The translations under genes and the position numbers were made by a program. A stretch of 64,000 bases of DNA. It comes from Paenibacillus whitsoniae (GTDB lineage Bacteria > Bacillota > Bacilli > Paenibacillales > NBRC-103111). Location: assembly GCF_003955665.1 (NCBI RefSeq), contig NZ_RXHU01000075.1, forward strand, positions 1-64,000, given 5' to 3'. Position 1 is the stretch's first letter, and each line of letters begins with the position of its first letter. The notes under the pieces are model-generated. The model ran no database searches. It was given only the letters and a program-made list of their open reading frames with translations, and was not told the origin of the DNA. This document shows positions 8,281 through 17,774 of this stretch, piece by piece.

Positions 8281-8319
8281 GAAAAAAGCCCGAGGGCAGC
8301 ATTTCAACCCTCAGGCTCA
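8281..8319 (-). terminator. Rho-independent terminator of prkA
   Basis: The minus strand shows AGCCTGAGGG / CCCTCGGGCT as a stem followed by TTTTTTC, starting a few bases after the stop codon at 8325. Confidence 0.85.
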
Positions 8320-8324
8320 CGTTC

Positions 8325-10220
8325 TTATCGGTTCAACAAGCTTCCCACATATCGCAGCAGCTCATTCGCGCAGACCGGGCAATACCCGTGCTCATCGATT
8401 AACTGTTTGGTGACGTCATTGATTTTCTTCAGCTGCTTCTCGTCCGGCGTCTTCGTGGAAGTCGTAATCTTGACGATGTCCTTGAGATCGGCGAACAGCT
8501 TCTTCTCGATCGCCTCGCGCAAACGCTCGTGCGAGCTGTATTCGAACCGCTTGCCCTTGCGGGAGTAAGAGGAGATGCGGATGAGAATCTCTTCGCGGAA
8601 CGCTTTCTTCGCATTTTCCGAGATGCCGATCTGCTCCTCAATGGAGCGCATGAGACGCTCATCCGGGTCCATTTCCTCGCCGGTCAGCGGGTCTTTGATT
8701 TTGCCCCAGTTGCAGTAGGCTTCAATATTGTCCAGATAGTTGTCAAAAATCGTTCTGGCCGACTCCTCGAAGGAGTAGACGAACGCTTTCTGCACTTCTT
8801 TTTTGGCAATATCGTCATATTCCTTACGGGCCACCGCGATAAAGTTGAGATATTTCTCGCGCTCATCTTTGGTGATCGACGGATGCTGATCCAGTCCGTC
8901 TTTCAAAGCACGCAGCACATCCAGCGCGTTAATGCACTGAAGATCCTGGCGGATCAGCGCGCTCGAAATCCGGTTGATGACATACCGCGGATCGATGCCG
9001 CTCATGCCTTCTTCCTGGAATTCGTTCTGCATCTCCTTCAGATCGGCATCTTTATACCCCTCGACGACTTCGCCGTCGTACATGCGCATTTTTTTGACCA
9101 GATCCATGCCCTGTTTCTTGGTCTCTTTTAGACGCGTCAGGATAGAGAAAATTGCCGCAACCCGCAGTGCGTGCGGAGCAATATGTATGTGGGACATATC
9201 ACTCTGTCCGATGAGTTTATAATAAATCTTCTCTTCATCCGACACCCGGAGGTTGTAGGGAATTGGCATGACAATCATCCGGGACTGCAGCGCTTCGTTT
9301 TTCTTATTGGCGATAAAGGACTTATACTCGGTTTCATTCGTATGGGCGACAATCAGCTCATCCGCGGATATTAGGGCGAAGCGACCCGCTTTGAAGTTGC
9401 CTTCCTGCGTTAGGGAGAGGAGGTTCCAGAGGAACTTCTCGTCGCACTTCAGCATCTCTTGGAACTCCATGATCCCGCGGTTCGCTTTATTCAACTCGCC
9501 GTCGAACCGGTAGGCACGCGGATCCGATTCGGAGCCGTACTCGGTAATCGTCGAAAAGTCGATGCTGCCCGTCAGGTCGGCGATGTCCTGCGACTTCGGA
9601 TCGGACGGCGAGAACGTTCCGATGCCGACACGGCCTTCCTCGGAGACGAAGACGCGCTCGATCTGCACATCTTCGATGCAGCCGTTGTACTCGGTTTTGA
9701 GACGCATTTGACAGGATGGACATAAGCTGCCCTCGATCTTCACGTTCAGTTCGCGCTCGATTTCTGTGCGGAGCTCCAACGGAATGAGATGGAGAGGCTC
9801 TTCGTGCATCGGACACCCTTTAATCGCATAAACGGCCCCCAGATCTGTCCTGGAGAACTGCTCCAAGCCGCGTTTCAGCATGGTCACAATTGTGGATTTC
9901 CCACCGCTTACAGGACCCATCAGCAGCAAGATACGTTTACGAACATCAAGGCGGCGGGCAGCGGAGTGGAAATATTCTTCCACCAGCTTCTCAATGGCAC
10001 GATCCAGCCCAAAGATCTCTTGGTTGAAAAACTTGTAGGATTTGTGGCCGCTCTGATCGTTGATCCCTTGCGAAGCGATCATATCGTAGACCCTAGAATG
10101 TGCGGTTCTCGCGAGTCCAGGATTCGTGCGAAGCAATTCTATGTACTCCGCGAACGTACCGGTCCAGCTTAACGCATCCTTCTCCGTACGATGCTCCGAA
10201 ATTCTTTTGAATATGTCCAT
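8325..10220 (-). CDS. prkA: PrkA family AAA+ protein
   Basis: A 631-residue protein, the same length as Bacillus subtilis PrkA. The AAA_PrkA domain holds the Walker A motif GPVSGGKST at residues 102-110. A C-x2-C pair (SLCPSCQM) follows later in the domain, and a second (YCPVC) lies near the C-terminus in the PrkA C-terminal region. The family was first called a serine protein kinase; later work on B. subtilis reports ATP-dependent protease activity that affects sporulation. The usual partners (yhbH and spoVR homologues) are not adjacent. The start has a strong site (AAAGGAGG seven bases before ATG). It is a single-gene unit with its own terminator. The assignment is secure; the biochemical role here is not. 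Confidence 0.95.
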   Translation of the reverse strand: MDIFKRISEHRTEKDALSWTGTFAEYIELLRTNPGLARTAHSRVYDMIASQGINDQSGHKSYKFFNQEIFGLDRAIEKLVEEYFHSAARRLDVRKRILLLMGPVSGGKSTIVTMLKRGLEQFSRTDLGAVYAIKGCPMHEEPLHLIPLELRTEIERELNVKIEGSLCPSCQMRLKTEYNGCIEDVQIERVFVSEEGRVGIGTFSPSDPKSQDIADLTGSIDFSTITEYGSESDPRAYRFDGELNKANRGIMEFQEMLKCDEKFLWNLLSLTQEGNFKAGRFALISADELIVAHTNETEYKSFIANKKNEALQSRMIVMPIPYNLRVSDEEKIYYKLIGQSDMSHIHIAPHALRVAAIFSILTRLKETKKQGMDLVKKMRMYDGEVVEGYKDADLKEMQNEFQEEGMSGIDPRYVINRISSALIRQDLQCINALDVLRALKDGLDQHPSITKDEREKYLNFIAVARKEYDDIAKKEVQKAFVYSFEESARTIFDNYLDNIEAYCNWGKIKDPLTGEEMDPDERLMRSIEEQIGISENAKKAFREEILIRISSYSRKGKRFEYSSHERLREAIEKKLFADLKDIVKITTSTKTPDEKQLKKINDVTKQLIDEHGYCPVCANELLRYVGSLLNR

Positions 10221-10336
10221 GGGTACCTCCTTTCACTGCTGCCTTTGCTGTTGATTAGGTCAGCTCGTGATGGTGAATTGTGTACTACAATCCTATGCAC
10301 CCATGGAAGATAACTTGCCCGAAATTTTAAAGATAA

Positions 10337-12661
10337 TTAGGATTGCACGATCAGCTCATAGCTCCCGCCTGCCTCAACTGGAAACAGCAAAATATGGGAA
10401 TTCCCCGATTCAACAAGTGTTTGAGCAGCGGGGAGGCCTGCTGCTTCCACTGCAGCTTGCAGCGTTACAAGGCACTTCGTGCGGACTCTGCAGATGCCGC
10501 TGGCTGAGGCATGGATGACTGCCCTTGTCAATTGGCCTTGCCGCCAGCTTAAATCGATACGATAGCCGCCTCGTCCTCGCAGACCCACCACGTCACCGTC
10601 CGCCCACGCGGATGGCAGCGCTGGCAGAAACGACAGTTCGTCCTGATGAGAATGCAGCAGCATCTCCGCAATCCCGGCTGTGAAGCCAAAATTGCCGTCG
10701 ATCTGAAACGGGGGATGCGCATCAAACAGGTTCGGGTACATCGATTTGCGCAGCATTGTGTTCACATAGGCAAGCGCTTGATCGCCCTCTTCCAACCGCG
10801 CATACATATTCAGAATCCAGGCCGAGCTCCAGCCGGTATGCCCCCCGCCGTTTTCGATCCGGCGGGCGAGGGTGACCGCAGCGGCTTGCGACAATTCCGG
10901 CGTCCGGTGCGGACTGATCTGCGTCCCGGGATGCAGCGCGAATAATTGTGAGATATGGCGGTGCCCTTTGTCTTCCTCCTCGTAATCCTCCAGCCATTCC
11001 ATGATTTGGCCGTACTTGCCGATGCGCTGAGGCGGAAGCTTCGCTCGCAGCTGAACCAGCTGCGCCCTGAACGCTTCATCGAGCTGCAGAAGCTCGCTGC
11101 TTTGGATGCAGGCGTCGAACAGCTCGGTGATGATCTGCGTATCCATTGCCGGTCCCATACACAGGCTGCCGCTCGTGCCGTTCTCCAGGACGTACCGGTT
11201 CTCTGGCGATACTGACGGTCCGCTGACCATATAGCCGCTTGGCGATGCTATCAAATAATCTATGAAAAATACAGCGGCATCTTTCAATAACGGATAGGCA
11301 CGATCCCGCAGAAACTTGTGATCTTGTTCAAAACGAAACCGTTCCCATAGATGCAAGACGAGCCAGGCAGCGCCCATCGGCCAGATCACGCAGGTTGGGA
11401 ACAAGCCTTCCGGGCGCGTTTCGCCCCAGATGTTCGTATTGTGGTGCGCGACGAAGCCCGAGCACCCGTAGAGTTCCCGCGCGGTTTGCCTGCCGCTCGG
11501 CTGCATGCGCTCGATATGATCGAATAGCGGCTCGTGGCATTCGGATAGCCCGCATACTTCCGCAGGCCAGTAATTCATCTGCGTATTGATGTTGATCGTA
11601 TACTTCGATTCCCAAGGAGGCGTAAAGCTGTCATTCCAGATGCCCTGCAGGTTGGCAGGCAGCGAACCGGGGCGGGAGCTGGCGATGAGCAAATATCGCC
11701 CATAGTTAAAGAGAAGCTCCGTGAGCCCCAAATCATACCCCTGACCTTCCTTCATCCGCTCCAGTCTGCGATCGGTCGGGAGCGCGGCAAGCTCATTCTC
11801 TGCGGTTGAATCCGCCAGCTTGAGATCCATACGGCCGTACAGCTCGCGGTAATCCCGTACATGCCGCTCCTTCAGCACGTCGTAAGTATAAGCCTCGGCG
11901 CTGCAAATCTGCGCTTTGCACGCTGCCAACGGGTCCTTGCTGCGGAACGTCGATCCCGCTGCGAGAAAGAGTGTCACTTGCGTAGCGCCCTCAACCGACA
12001 GAAAATCGCCGACGACCGATACGCGTCCGTCTTCGGCGACAGCTTTGACGGCACACGCGTAAGCGACGCCTTCTTTTCCGCAATCGCCGTTCATCCATAT
12101 GCCATCGTCGCCCCATGCTCCGCTTAAGCCCTCATACGGACGTCGATTCAAGTTCGCAGAGAAGTGCAGCTGCCCGGGAGTATCGCATGTCAAGCGAATG
12201 ACCATGACTTGATCAGGGTAGCTGCTGAACAGCTCACGGCGGAACTTAACGCCATTCACGGTGTATGAAGTACTGGCCACCGCCTGATCAAGATCCAGCT
12301 CCCGATGATAATCTTGGGTCTGAGACGCCACATGGCTATGAAAATATAACCTTAAATCCCCTAAAGGTAGATAGGGATTATAGTATTTCGGCGCCGAAAA
12401 TAGCGCCATCCTTGCATACCTCGTCGCTTCCTCGACCTTGCCTGCAAAAAGCAGATTGCGGATTTCCCCTAAATAACGGGGAGCATCGGGATTCAGCCCC
12501 TCCTTCGGTCCTCCGTACCAAATGGAGTCCTCGTTAAGCTGGATCCGTTCCTCCGCCACTTGACCAAACATCATAGCCCCCAGCCGACCATTCCCGATGG
12601 GAAGCGCTTCTGTCCAGATCGCGGCTGGCTGCTGATACCACAGCTTGCTGCGGTTCTTCAT
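10337..12661 (-). CDS. GH95 family glycosidase (alpha-L-fucosidase or alpha-L-galactosidase)
   Basis: About 774 residues, with no signal peptide, so cytoplasmic. The GH95 hallmarks are in order: N-terminal WTEALPIGNGRLGAMMFG, central NINTQMNYWPAEVCG (the Asn pair used to activate water), HHNTNIWGE, the acid-bearing EWLEDYEEEDKGHRHISQL and the C-terminal QIDGNFGFTAGIAEM. The family removes alpha-1,2-linked L-fucose, or L-galactose in plant glycans. I prefer the ATG at 12661 since GGAGG lies ten bases upstream; an ATG at 12670 overlaps the kinase stop codon as ATGA. It is the last gene after the response regulator and kinase and probably acts on imported oligosaccharides. Which sugar it takes cannot be decided from sequence. 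Confidence 0.93.
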   Translation of the reverse strand: MKNRSKLWYQQPAAIWTEALPIGNGRLGAMMFGQVAEERIQLNEDSIWYGGPKEGLNPDAPRYLGEIRNLLFAGKVEEATRYARMALFSAPKYYNPYLPLGDLRLYFHSHVASQTQDYHRELDLDQAVASTSYTVNGVKFRRELFSSYPDQVMVIRLTCDTPGQLHFSANLNRRPYEGLSGAWGDDGIWMNGDCGKEGVAYACAVKAVAEDGRVSVVGDFLSVEGATQVTLFLAAGSTFRSKDPLAACKAQICSAEAYTYDVLKERHVRDYRELYGRMDLKLADSTAENELAALPTDRRLERMKEGQGYDLGLTELLFNYGRYLLIASSRPGSLPANLQGIWNDSFTPPWESKYTININTQMNYWPAEVCGLSECHEPLFDHIERMQPSGRQTARELYGCSGFVAHHNTNIWGETRPEGLFPTCVIWPMGAAWLVLHLWERFRFEQDHKFLRDRAYPLLKDAAVFFIDYLIASPSGYMVSGPSVSPENRYVLENGTSGSLCMGPAMDTQIITELFDACIQSSELLQLDEAFRAQLVQLRAKLPPQRIGKYGQIMEWLEDYEEEDKGHRHISQLFALHPGTQISPHRTPELSQAAAVTLARRIENGGGHTGWSSAWILNMYARLEEGDQALAYVNTMLRKSMYPNLFDAHPPFQIDGNFGFTAGIAEMLLHSHQDELSFLPALPSAWADGDVVGLRGRGGYRIDLSWRQGQLTRAVIHASASGICRVRTKCLVTLQAAVEAAGLPAAQTLVESGNSHILLFPVEAGGSYELIVQS

Positions 12662-12666
12662 GATCC

Positions 12667-14508
12667 TCATCCCTCCAATGCCCTGTCTGGATCCTGCTCC
12701 TTATGCCGGATAGGCATCATCATGCGCATGCAGGTGCCTCCGTGTTCCCGGCTTTCAATTTCTAAGCCAAATTCTTCGCCATAGACCATTTGAATGCGCC
12801 TGTGCACATTCAGCACCCCTATGCCGCCTTTATTGCCGGAGTCGTCGACTTCACCGTCTGCAAGTCGATTCGTATTCAATTTTTGCCGAAGCTTATCCAG
12901 AACCGCTGCCGACATCCCCGCTCCGTTATCCTCTACGCTAATCCAGAAGATGCCGTCCCGAACACCGCCGTCAATCCGAATATAATGGTGGTCCTCAAGT
13001 CCGTCCGGGAACGCGTGCTGGAACACATTTTCCACCAGCGGCTGCAGCGTTAGCCGAACCATGCTGTACAGCAGGTACTCGGGCTTGATCGCCACGTCAA
13101 TTTCAAACTCCCGGCCAATCCGGTACTGCAGAATAACCATGTAATTCAAAACGTGCTTAAGCTCGTTCGCCACCGTAATCTGCTCGAGATTCGTCTGTAC
13201 GGCATACCGCAGCATATACGCCAGCGCCTTCACGATGTCGGAAATTTCCTCCGAATCCTGAATCGTCGCGTAACAAACAATGGTTTCCAACGTGTTGTAC
13301 ATAAAGTGAGGGTTGATTTGCAACTGTAAGGACTGAAACTCGGCCTTCTGTCGCTCCATCCGAATCTCGGAATTGGTCAGTTCCACCTGAACGACGCGAT
13401 CAACGGCTTCGGACAGCCTTTTCACCATGACATTGTACCGGACCATCAACTCGACGATTTCGTCTCGGTGCGGAGGCAGCGGGATCATCGCCCAATTCCC
13501 TTTCTCTGTCTCGCGCATGCCGGATTTGAGCGTTTGAATCGGTTTCGCCAGTGACCTGCCGAATCGGAACGACAGCAGCATCGCGAGGATCAGCGTAAGA
13601 ATCCCCACAACAATGGTTGTTGTCCGAATATTCATAATCGGCTTTCGCAGCTCGCTCAAGGGCATGGAGACGACCAACTGCCAGCCTGAGTAATCGGACG
13701 TACGGCTCACATACAAGCGCTCGTCCCCTTCAAAATCATCCACGAACGAGTGCGTACCTGATGCATCGAGCTTTTGTATGAAAGTCTCCGGCGCATTTTC
13801 CCCGACTTTACTGCTTTCCGGGTGGTACACGTAGTTCCCCCGTCTATCGAGAATGAACATGTAGCCGTATTTGCCCAGGTCAATCCCTTTCCAAAGCGCC
13901 GATAGATCGGATGATCTCATCTCGATGGCGAGCAGTCCGCTCAAATCGGGGGAGGTAAACCCGCGGATGCGGCGCACCATCGTCAGCATTTGATTTTCTT
14001 GTCCTTCAATGATCGTATGGTTCAGCATCGTCAAACTTCCGTCAGCCTTTGTGTTGGCAAGAAAATAGTCCCGCTGCTTTTGAATATCGATTTTCTGAAA
14101 AGACTGCTCATTCACGCCGTTATAGTAATAAAGCGCATTCAGCTTATCGCTGATCAAATAAATCGCCGTCAGTTTCGGGTTCCGAATGAACAAGGGCTCG
14201 ACGCTGAAATCGCGGATGTTGCTGCGAAACATGTAATAATCGTACTCCTCGCGGTTGACCGGCAAATCAATAAATTCCATGATCTGGCGGTTCGTCAGCA
14301 AAGAGACGATGGAACGTTCATAATCTTTCAAATATAAATCGGTATGATGTACAGCGTTGCCGACGATCTGGCTCATCTGATTTTCAACCATTTCATCCAA
14401 CTCGCTGGAGGTTGTCATATAGGTGATCACGCCGACGCTGCTCAATGAAAAAATAATAACAATGAGAAAATAGACGACAATTTTCTTCGTTAGACCACGG
14501 ATTCTCAT
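12667..14508 (-). CDS. Sensor histidine kinase, YesM type
   Basis: A 613-residue membrane kinase: a helix near residues 12-32, a large extracellular Cache-like sensor (about 33-290, with TSDLSGLLAIEMRSS), a second helix (about 295-318), HAMP, the His_kinase domain with phospho-acceptor in LQINPHFMYNTLET (His near 401), and a HATPase module (VENVFQHAFPDG, VEDNGAGMS, GGIGVLNVHRRI). It overlaps the upstream response regulator by four bases (ATGA), so the two form a cognate pair. The neighbours suggest it senses a plant-polysaccharide fragment or a liganded binding protein. It is a candidate controller of the eight-promoter regulon in this window. Confidence 0.95.
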   Translation of the reverse strand: MRIRGLTKKIVVYFLIVIIFSLSSVGVITYMTTSSELDEMVENQMSQIVGNAVHHTDLYLKDYERSIVSLLTNRQIMEFIDLPVNREEYDYYMFRSNIRDFSVEPLFIRNPKLTAIYLISDKLNALYYYNGVNEQSFQKIDIQKQRDYFLANTKADGSLTMLNHTIIEGQENQMLTMVRRIRGFTSPDLSGLLAIEMRSSDLSALWKGIDLGKYGYMFILDRRGNYVYHPESSKVGENAPETFIQKLDASGTHSFVDDFEGDERLYVSRTSDYSGWQLVVSMPLSELRKPIMNIRTTTIVVGILTLILAMLLSFRFGRSLAKPIQTLKSGMRETEKGNWAMIPLPPHRDEIVELMVRYNVMVKRLSEAVDRVVQVELTNSEIRMERQKAEFQSLQLQINPHFMYNTLETIVCYATIQDSEEISDIVKALAYMLRYAVQTNLEQITVANELKHVLNYMVILQYRIGREFEIDVAIKPEYLLYSMVRLTLQPLVENVFQHAFPDGLEDHHYIRIDGGVRDGIFWISVEDNGAGMSAAVLDKLRQKLNTNRLADGEVDDSGNKGGIGVLNVHRRIQMVYGEEFGLEIESREHGGTCMRMMMPIRHKEQDPDRALEG

Positions 14509-15524
14509 TTGATCCCCAGGCTCGCTCGGAATTCGGAGGGCGATTGACCTACTACTTTTTTAAACGTTTTCGTAAAATGCGGATAATCGTCGTAACCTAC
14601 CTCAGCCGCTACATCCACGATGCGGATATGAGGAATCATCAGCATTTCTTTCGCTTTCGCCATACGTTTGTTAATGCGGTATTGGACGAACGTTTCATGG
14701 GTCATTTTTTTAAAAAGGGAGCTGAAATACGTCGGCGTCAAGCCCACCATCGCCGCCACATCATCGAGTGAGATATCCTCTGCGAGATGGGTGTCGATAT
14801 ACACCCGGGCTTCCTCTAACGGATCTTTGTAGATGCCGCTCCGCGCGATTTTGAGCCCCTTCACAATCTCCTGAATGCCTTGCTCAAAGCTGTCAAGCGC
14901 ATCCTCCGTGCGATCCGCCTGCAAATAATTCGGCAGCACGGGCGGGGAGTAATTGCGCGCCTGCAGCCGCTTTACCAGCACGGTATGGCAGTCGTCCAGC
15001 AGCTCCTTCAGTTGGGCTAAGGTCAACTCCGACGACAGGCAATGCTCTCTCCAGCGGTTCAGCAAACTCTTCAACTCTTCGACTTGCAGCTCCCAGATGC
15101 ACTGCTCCAGCTCATCCATCCATTCTATGAAACGGGACGGAGGTAAGTAGCTCTGTGACGTTTTCTTGATCAGTTGATCAAACATCGCGTGTACGTCCGA
15201 TTTGGTCGCCGGCTTCAGCAAATAATACCGGACGCCATAGTTCATGCTTTTCTGCGCATACTCAAAATCATTGTAGCCGGATATCACGACCATTTTAATG
15301 TGGGGATAGTCACGGTGCAGGATGCGGCACAGCTCCAAACCGTCCATTTTCGGCATGCGAATGTCTGTCAGCACCAGATCCGGCTCAAGCGCCTTAATGC
15401 TCGCTAACGCCGCTTCGCCGTTCTCGGCCGTTTGAATCTTGGTAAAAGAAGGGTGATACAATTCCGCCATCTTGACCAGCCCTCTGCGTATAACAGGTTC
15501 ATCATCTACGATTAATACATGCAT
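14505..15524 (-). CDS. Response regulator, YesN type (REC + AraC HTH)
   Basis: 339 residues. The receiver domain (about 1-120) has the acidic pair Asp7/Asp8, phospho-acceptor Asp54 in VLTDIRMPKMDG and the YLLKPA lysine. The C-terminal AraC-type double helix-turn-helix (about 238-336) has DVAAEVGYDDYPHFTKTFKK. The ATG at 15524 is preferred because GGAGGG lies seven bases upstream; the longer ATG at 15545 sits before that site. It is co-transcribed with the kinase downstream. As an activator with two helix-turn-helix motifs it should bind half-sites about two helical turns apart, which fits the 20-base repeats found at eight promoters here. Confidence 0.95.
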   Translation of the reverse strand: MHVLIVDDEPVIRRGLVKMAELYHPSFTKIQTAENGEAALASIKALEPDLVLTDIRMPKMDGLELCRILHRDYPHIKMVVISGYNDFEYAQKSMNYGVRYYLLKPATKSDVHAMFDQLIKKTSQSYLPPSRFIEWMDELEQCIWELQVEELKSLLNRWREHCLSSELTLAQLKELLDDCHTVLVKRLQARNYSPPVLPNYLQADRTEDALDSFEQGIQEIVKGLKIARSGIYKDPLEEARVYIDTHLAEDISLDDVAAMVGLTPTYFSSLFKKMTHETFVQYRINKRMAKAKEMLMIPHIRIVDVAAEVGYDDYPHFTKTFKKVVGQSPSEFRASLGIK

Positions 15525-15584
15525 ACCCAGCCCTCCTTTTAACATGTGTACGAACGATGCCTTTAATGATACCTTACAGAGACA

Positions 15585-15618
15585 GGTTCCACAACGCGAA
15601 CTCCGCGTATATGGAACC
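15585..15618 (-). terminator. Hairpin between the GH31 gene and the response-regulator gene
   Basis: GGTTCCA and TGGAACC enclose an inner CGCG stem. There is no T-run on the minus strand, so it may be an mRNA-processing or partial termination structure rather than a full terminator. Confidence 0.4.
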
Positions 15619-15635
15619 TGCAGTTCAGTACTCTC

Positions 15636-17774
15636 CTACCGCGGTAAGCGGGTTTGCGCGAATTGCCACGCGATGGTGCTGAAGGACTCCGGAACAACTT
15701 GATCGTTGCCGAGAAGCTCTCCGGCGTAGCTGCCGTCCGGCCGCCGGGTGACCTGCGCCCTCCACCAGTGGCTAGCACCTTCCTCGTAGGCAAACGTCTC
15801 GCCGTCATCGTCGTACAGCGTACCTTCGCCTGATTCCTCACCGAAATGGACGAAGGTCAGCGGAACAGGGCTGCCGGGTTCCGGCACATGAGGCATGCTC
15901 GGCATCATCGGAATGACGGCTCCGCTCCGAACGAAGATCGGCATGATCTCGAGCACTGCAGAAATGCGCACGATTTGCCCGCCTTCATAGCGTTCGCCGG
16001 TCTCCAGTCCATACCAGACGCCTCCCGGCAGCAGCACGTCCCGCTCCGTCTCTCCGGCTACGAGCGGGGCTACTAAGAGAAACTCGCCCAGCATATACTG
16101 ATCGTCCCACTCACGGGTCGTTTTCTTGCCATAGGCGGCGTCGGTCGTATTTAAAACCTCCTGTTCGAACTCAGCCAGATGGCCTTCCGCCGCCGCGATT
16201 TCTGCCGGCGACATAACCAGGGGCATCGCTCGAAAAGGTGGAACCCCAGTTTCCCTGTAAGCAGCAAAGGCCGTATATAAATAAGGCAGCAGTCTCATCC
16301 GCAGCTCAATATAGTGGCGCACGATGCTTTCAACTTCGGGATAAGACCAGGGCTTCGTCCCGTCACCCCATGCATTCAACATGGCCAGCGACGAGAGACA
16401 CACGGTCTGCATGCGCCGCACCCAATCTTCCGCGCTGACCGCTCTACGCACTTCCGGCGTCCACAACAGCCCGCTAAACGAAGCGTTGCATAGCGCCCGG
16501 ATATACTGCTTATGATCGTATAAGTCCGAGTAAAGCACATAGGGCATGGTCGAAGCCGCCGCGCCCGATGCTCGGACAAGACCGTACGTTCGCCGGTTCT
16601 TGCTGCGGTACAGGTCGCTCGTCATCTTCTGGAACATCAGACCGTACAGTTGTCTCATCTGCTCGCCGTCGAGTCCTGAAGGAAACTTGGCATGGGCCGG
16701 AAACATCCACGAATTGCGCGTCAGCTCGCTGCCGTCACATTCGTCGAGCTTATAGCCGGACACGCCTAGGCTGACATGCTCTGTCTCGTGGACTTGCTTG
16801 TACTGCGCAGCCGCTTCCTCCATCGCGTAATCCGGCGCCAAACCGCCCCAGACGGTGTGGCTGCCGGCGTAGGGACGCAGCTTTTCGTAGATTTTACTGG
16901 TAGGTGAGACATAGGGATGCTCCCACAAATTTACGCGCATGCCTTTCGCACGAAGCTGCTGCACGAACGTCCCGGGCGATGGGAATCGATTCGCTTCCCA
17001 TTCGTAACTTACCGGATAGCTTTGGCTGTGCCAGCCGGGTTCGAGCCCGATCACATCGCAGGGGATGCCGCGCTGACGGAACTGCTCCGCTTCTTCCAGC
17101 ACCTGCTCGTCGGTGTACAGCGTCGGCACGCGATGCCAAAAGCCGAGCCCCCATTTCGGAGGAAGCACGCCGCCCCCGCAGAACAAGTTGTAGCGGGCCA
17201 CAACGTCCGTCAGCGAAGGCCCTCCAAAGACGTAGATATCAAATCCATCCTTCGGCAGCCGCAGCTCTGTGCGAGCCGCTAGCGGCGTCGCCGACCAACC
17301 TGCGTTGGTGTTGCGGTCGCGGACATGCTCGGCGCGCGTATCCGCCAGCTCCAAGGTTGAGCCACAATGCATCGTCACGATCCGGGACGTATCAATCAGG
17401 ACGCCGTAACCACGGTCGCTCGCATAGAACGGAACCGGCGCGTGCGTTTCGCCCGTGTCCTGCTTAGGGTCGCTGTTGACTCGAAGATAACGGGTTCTGC
17501 CCCGCTGATTCATGCGCATGAGCTGCAGACCCGTTCCATACAGCTTCTCCGAAGGTGTCAACGGGAAGGAAACGAGCAAGCCATCGCGGATTTCTTCTAT
17601 GCGAACCTGATCCCAATCAAAGGGTGGCTGCACCTCCGGCATTTGCTTCAGTGCAGCCTCGCGAGGCTGCACGTTCATATAAGTAAGCGGCGTCATGCCC
17701 TTCGCTTCTTGCATTTCTTGAAGGGTCACACGCCACACCCCCGGCGCGGCCAGGGACCAGCTTGCTGCCATCAT
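15636..17774 (-). CDS. GH31 family glycoside hydrolase
   Basis: A 712-residue cytoplasmic enzyme of the GH31 alpha-glucosidase/alpha-xylosidase clan. The N-terminal beta-domain includes EKLYGTGLQLMRM. The barrel starts at PPKWGLGFWHRVPTLYTDEQ (about 205) and carries the nucleophile motif YKLDECDG (Asp344). At the usual acid/base place the segment reads LLWTPEVR (Glu441), not the canonical aspartate segment, as in some divergent GH31 subfamilies. Start: two ATG codons follow a GGAGAG site; the first overlaps the oxidoreductase stop by four bases. It is the third gene after the beta-propeller glycosidase and oxidoreductase. It probably trims alpha-linked residues from imported oligosaccharides; the sugar is not known. 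Confidence 0.9.
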   Translation of the reverse strand: MMAASWSLAAPGVWRVTLQEMQEAKGMTPLTYMNVQPREAALKQMPEVQPPFDWDQVRIEEIRDGLLVSFPLTPSEKLYGTGLQLMRMNQRGRTRYLRVNSDPKQDTGETHAPVPFYASDRGYGVLIDTSRIVTMHCGSTLELADTRAEHVRDRNTNAGWSATPLAARTELRLPKDGFDIYVFGGPSLTDVVARYNLFCGGGVLPPKWGLGFWHRVPTLYTDEQVLEEAEQFRQRGIPCDVIGLEPGWHSQSYPVSYEWEANRFPSPGTFVQQLRAKGMRVNLWEHPYVSPTSKIYEKLRPYAGSHTVWGGLAPDYAMEEAAAQYKQVHETEHVSLGVSGYKLDECDGSELTRNSWMFPAHAKFPSGLDGEQMRQLYGLMFQKMTSDLYRSKNRRTYGLVRASGAAASTMPYVLYSDLYDHKQYIRALCNASFSGLLWTPEVRRAVSAEDWVRRMQTVCLSSLAMLNAWGDGTKPWSYPEVESIVRHYIELRMRLLPYLYTAFAAYRETGVPPFRAMPLVMSPAEIAAAEGHLAEFEQEVLNTTDAAYGKKTTREWDDQYMLGEFLLVAPLVAGETERDVLLPGGVWYGLETGERYEGGQIVRISAVLEIMPIFVRSGAVIPMMPSMPHVPEPGSPVPLTFVHFGEESGEGTLYDDDGETFAYEEGASHWWRAQVTRRPDGSYAGELLGNDQVVPESFSTIAWQFAQTRLPR

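Noticed and set aside
10221-10336. Sporulation sigma-E promoter upstream of prkA
   Set aside because: A CATA-type -10 can be found (GCATAGGATT), but no -35 at proper spacing is visible, so the claim cannot be supported.
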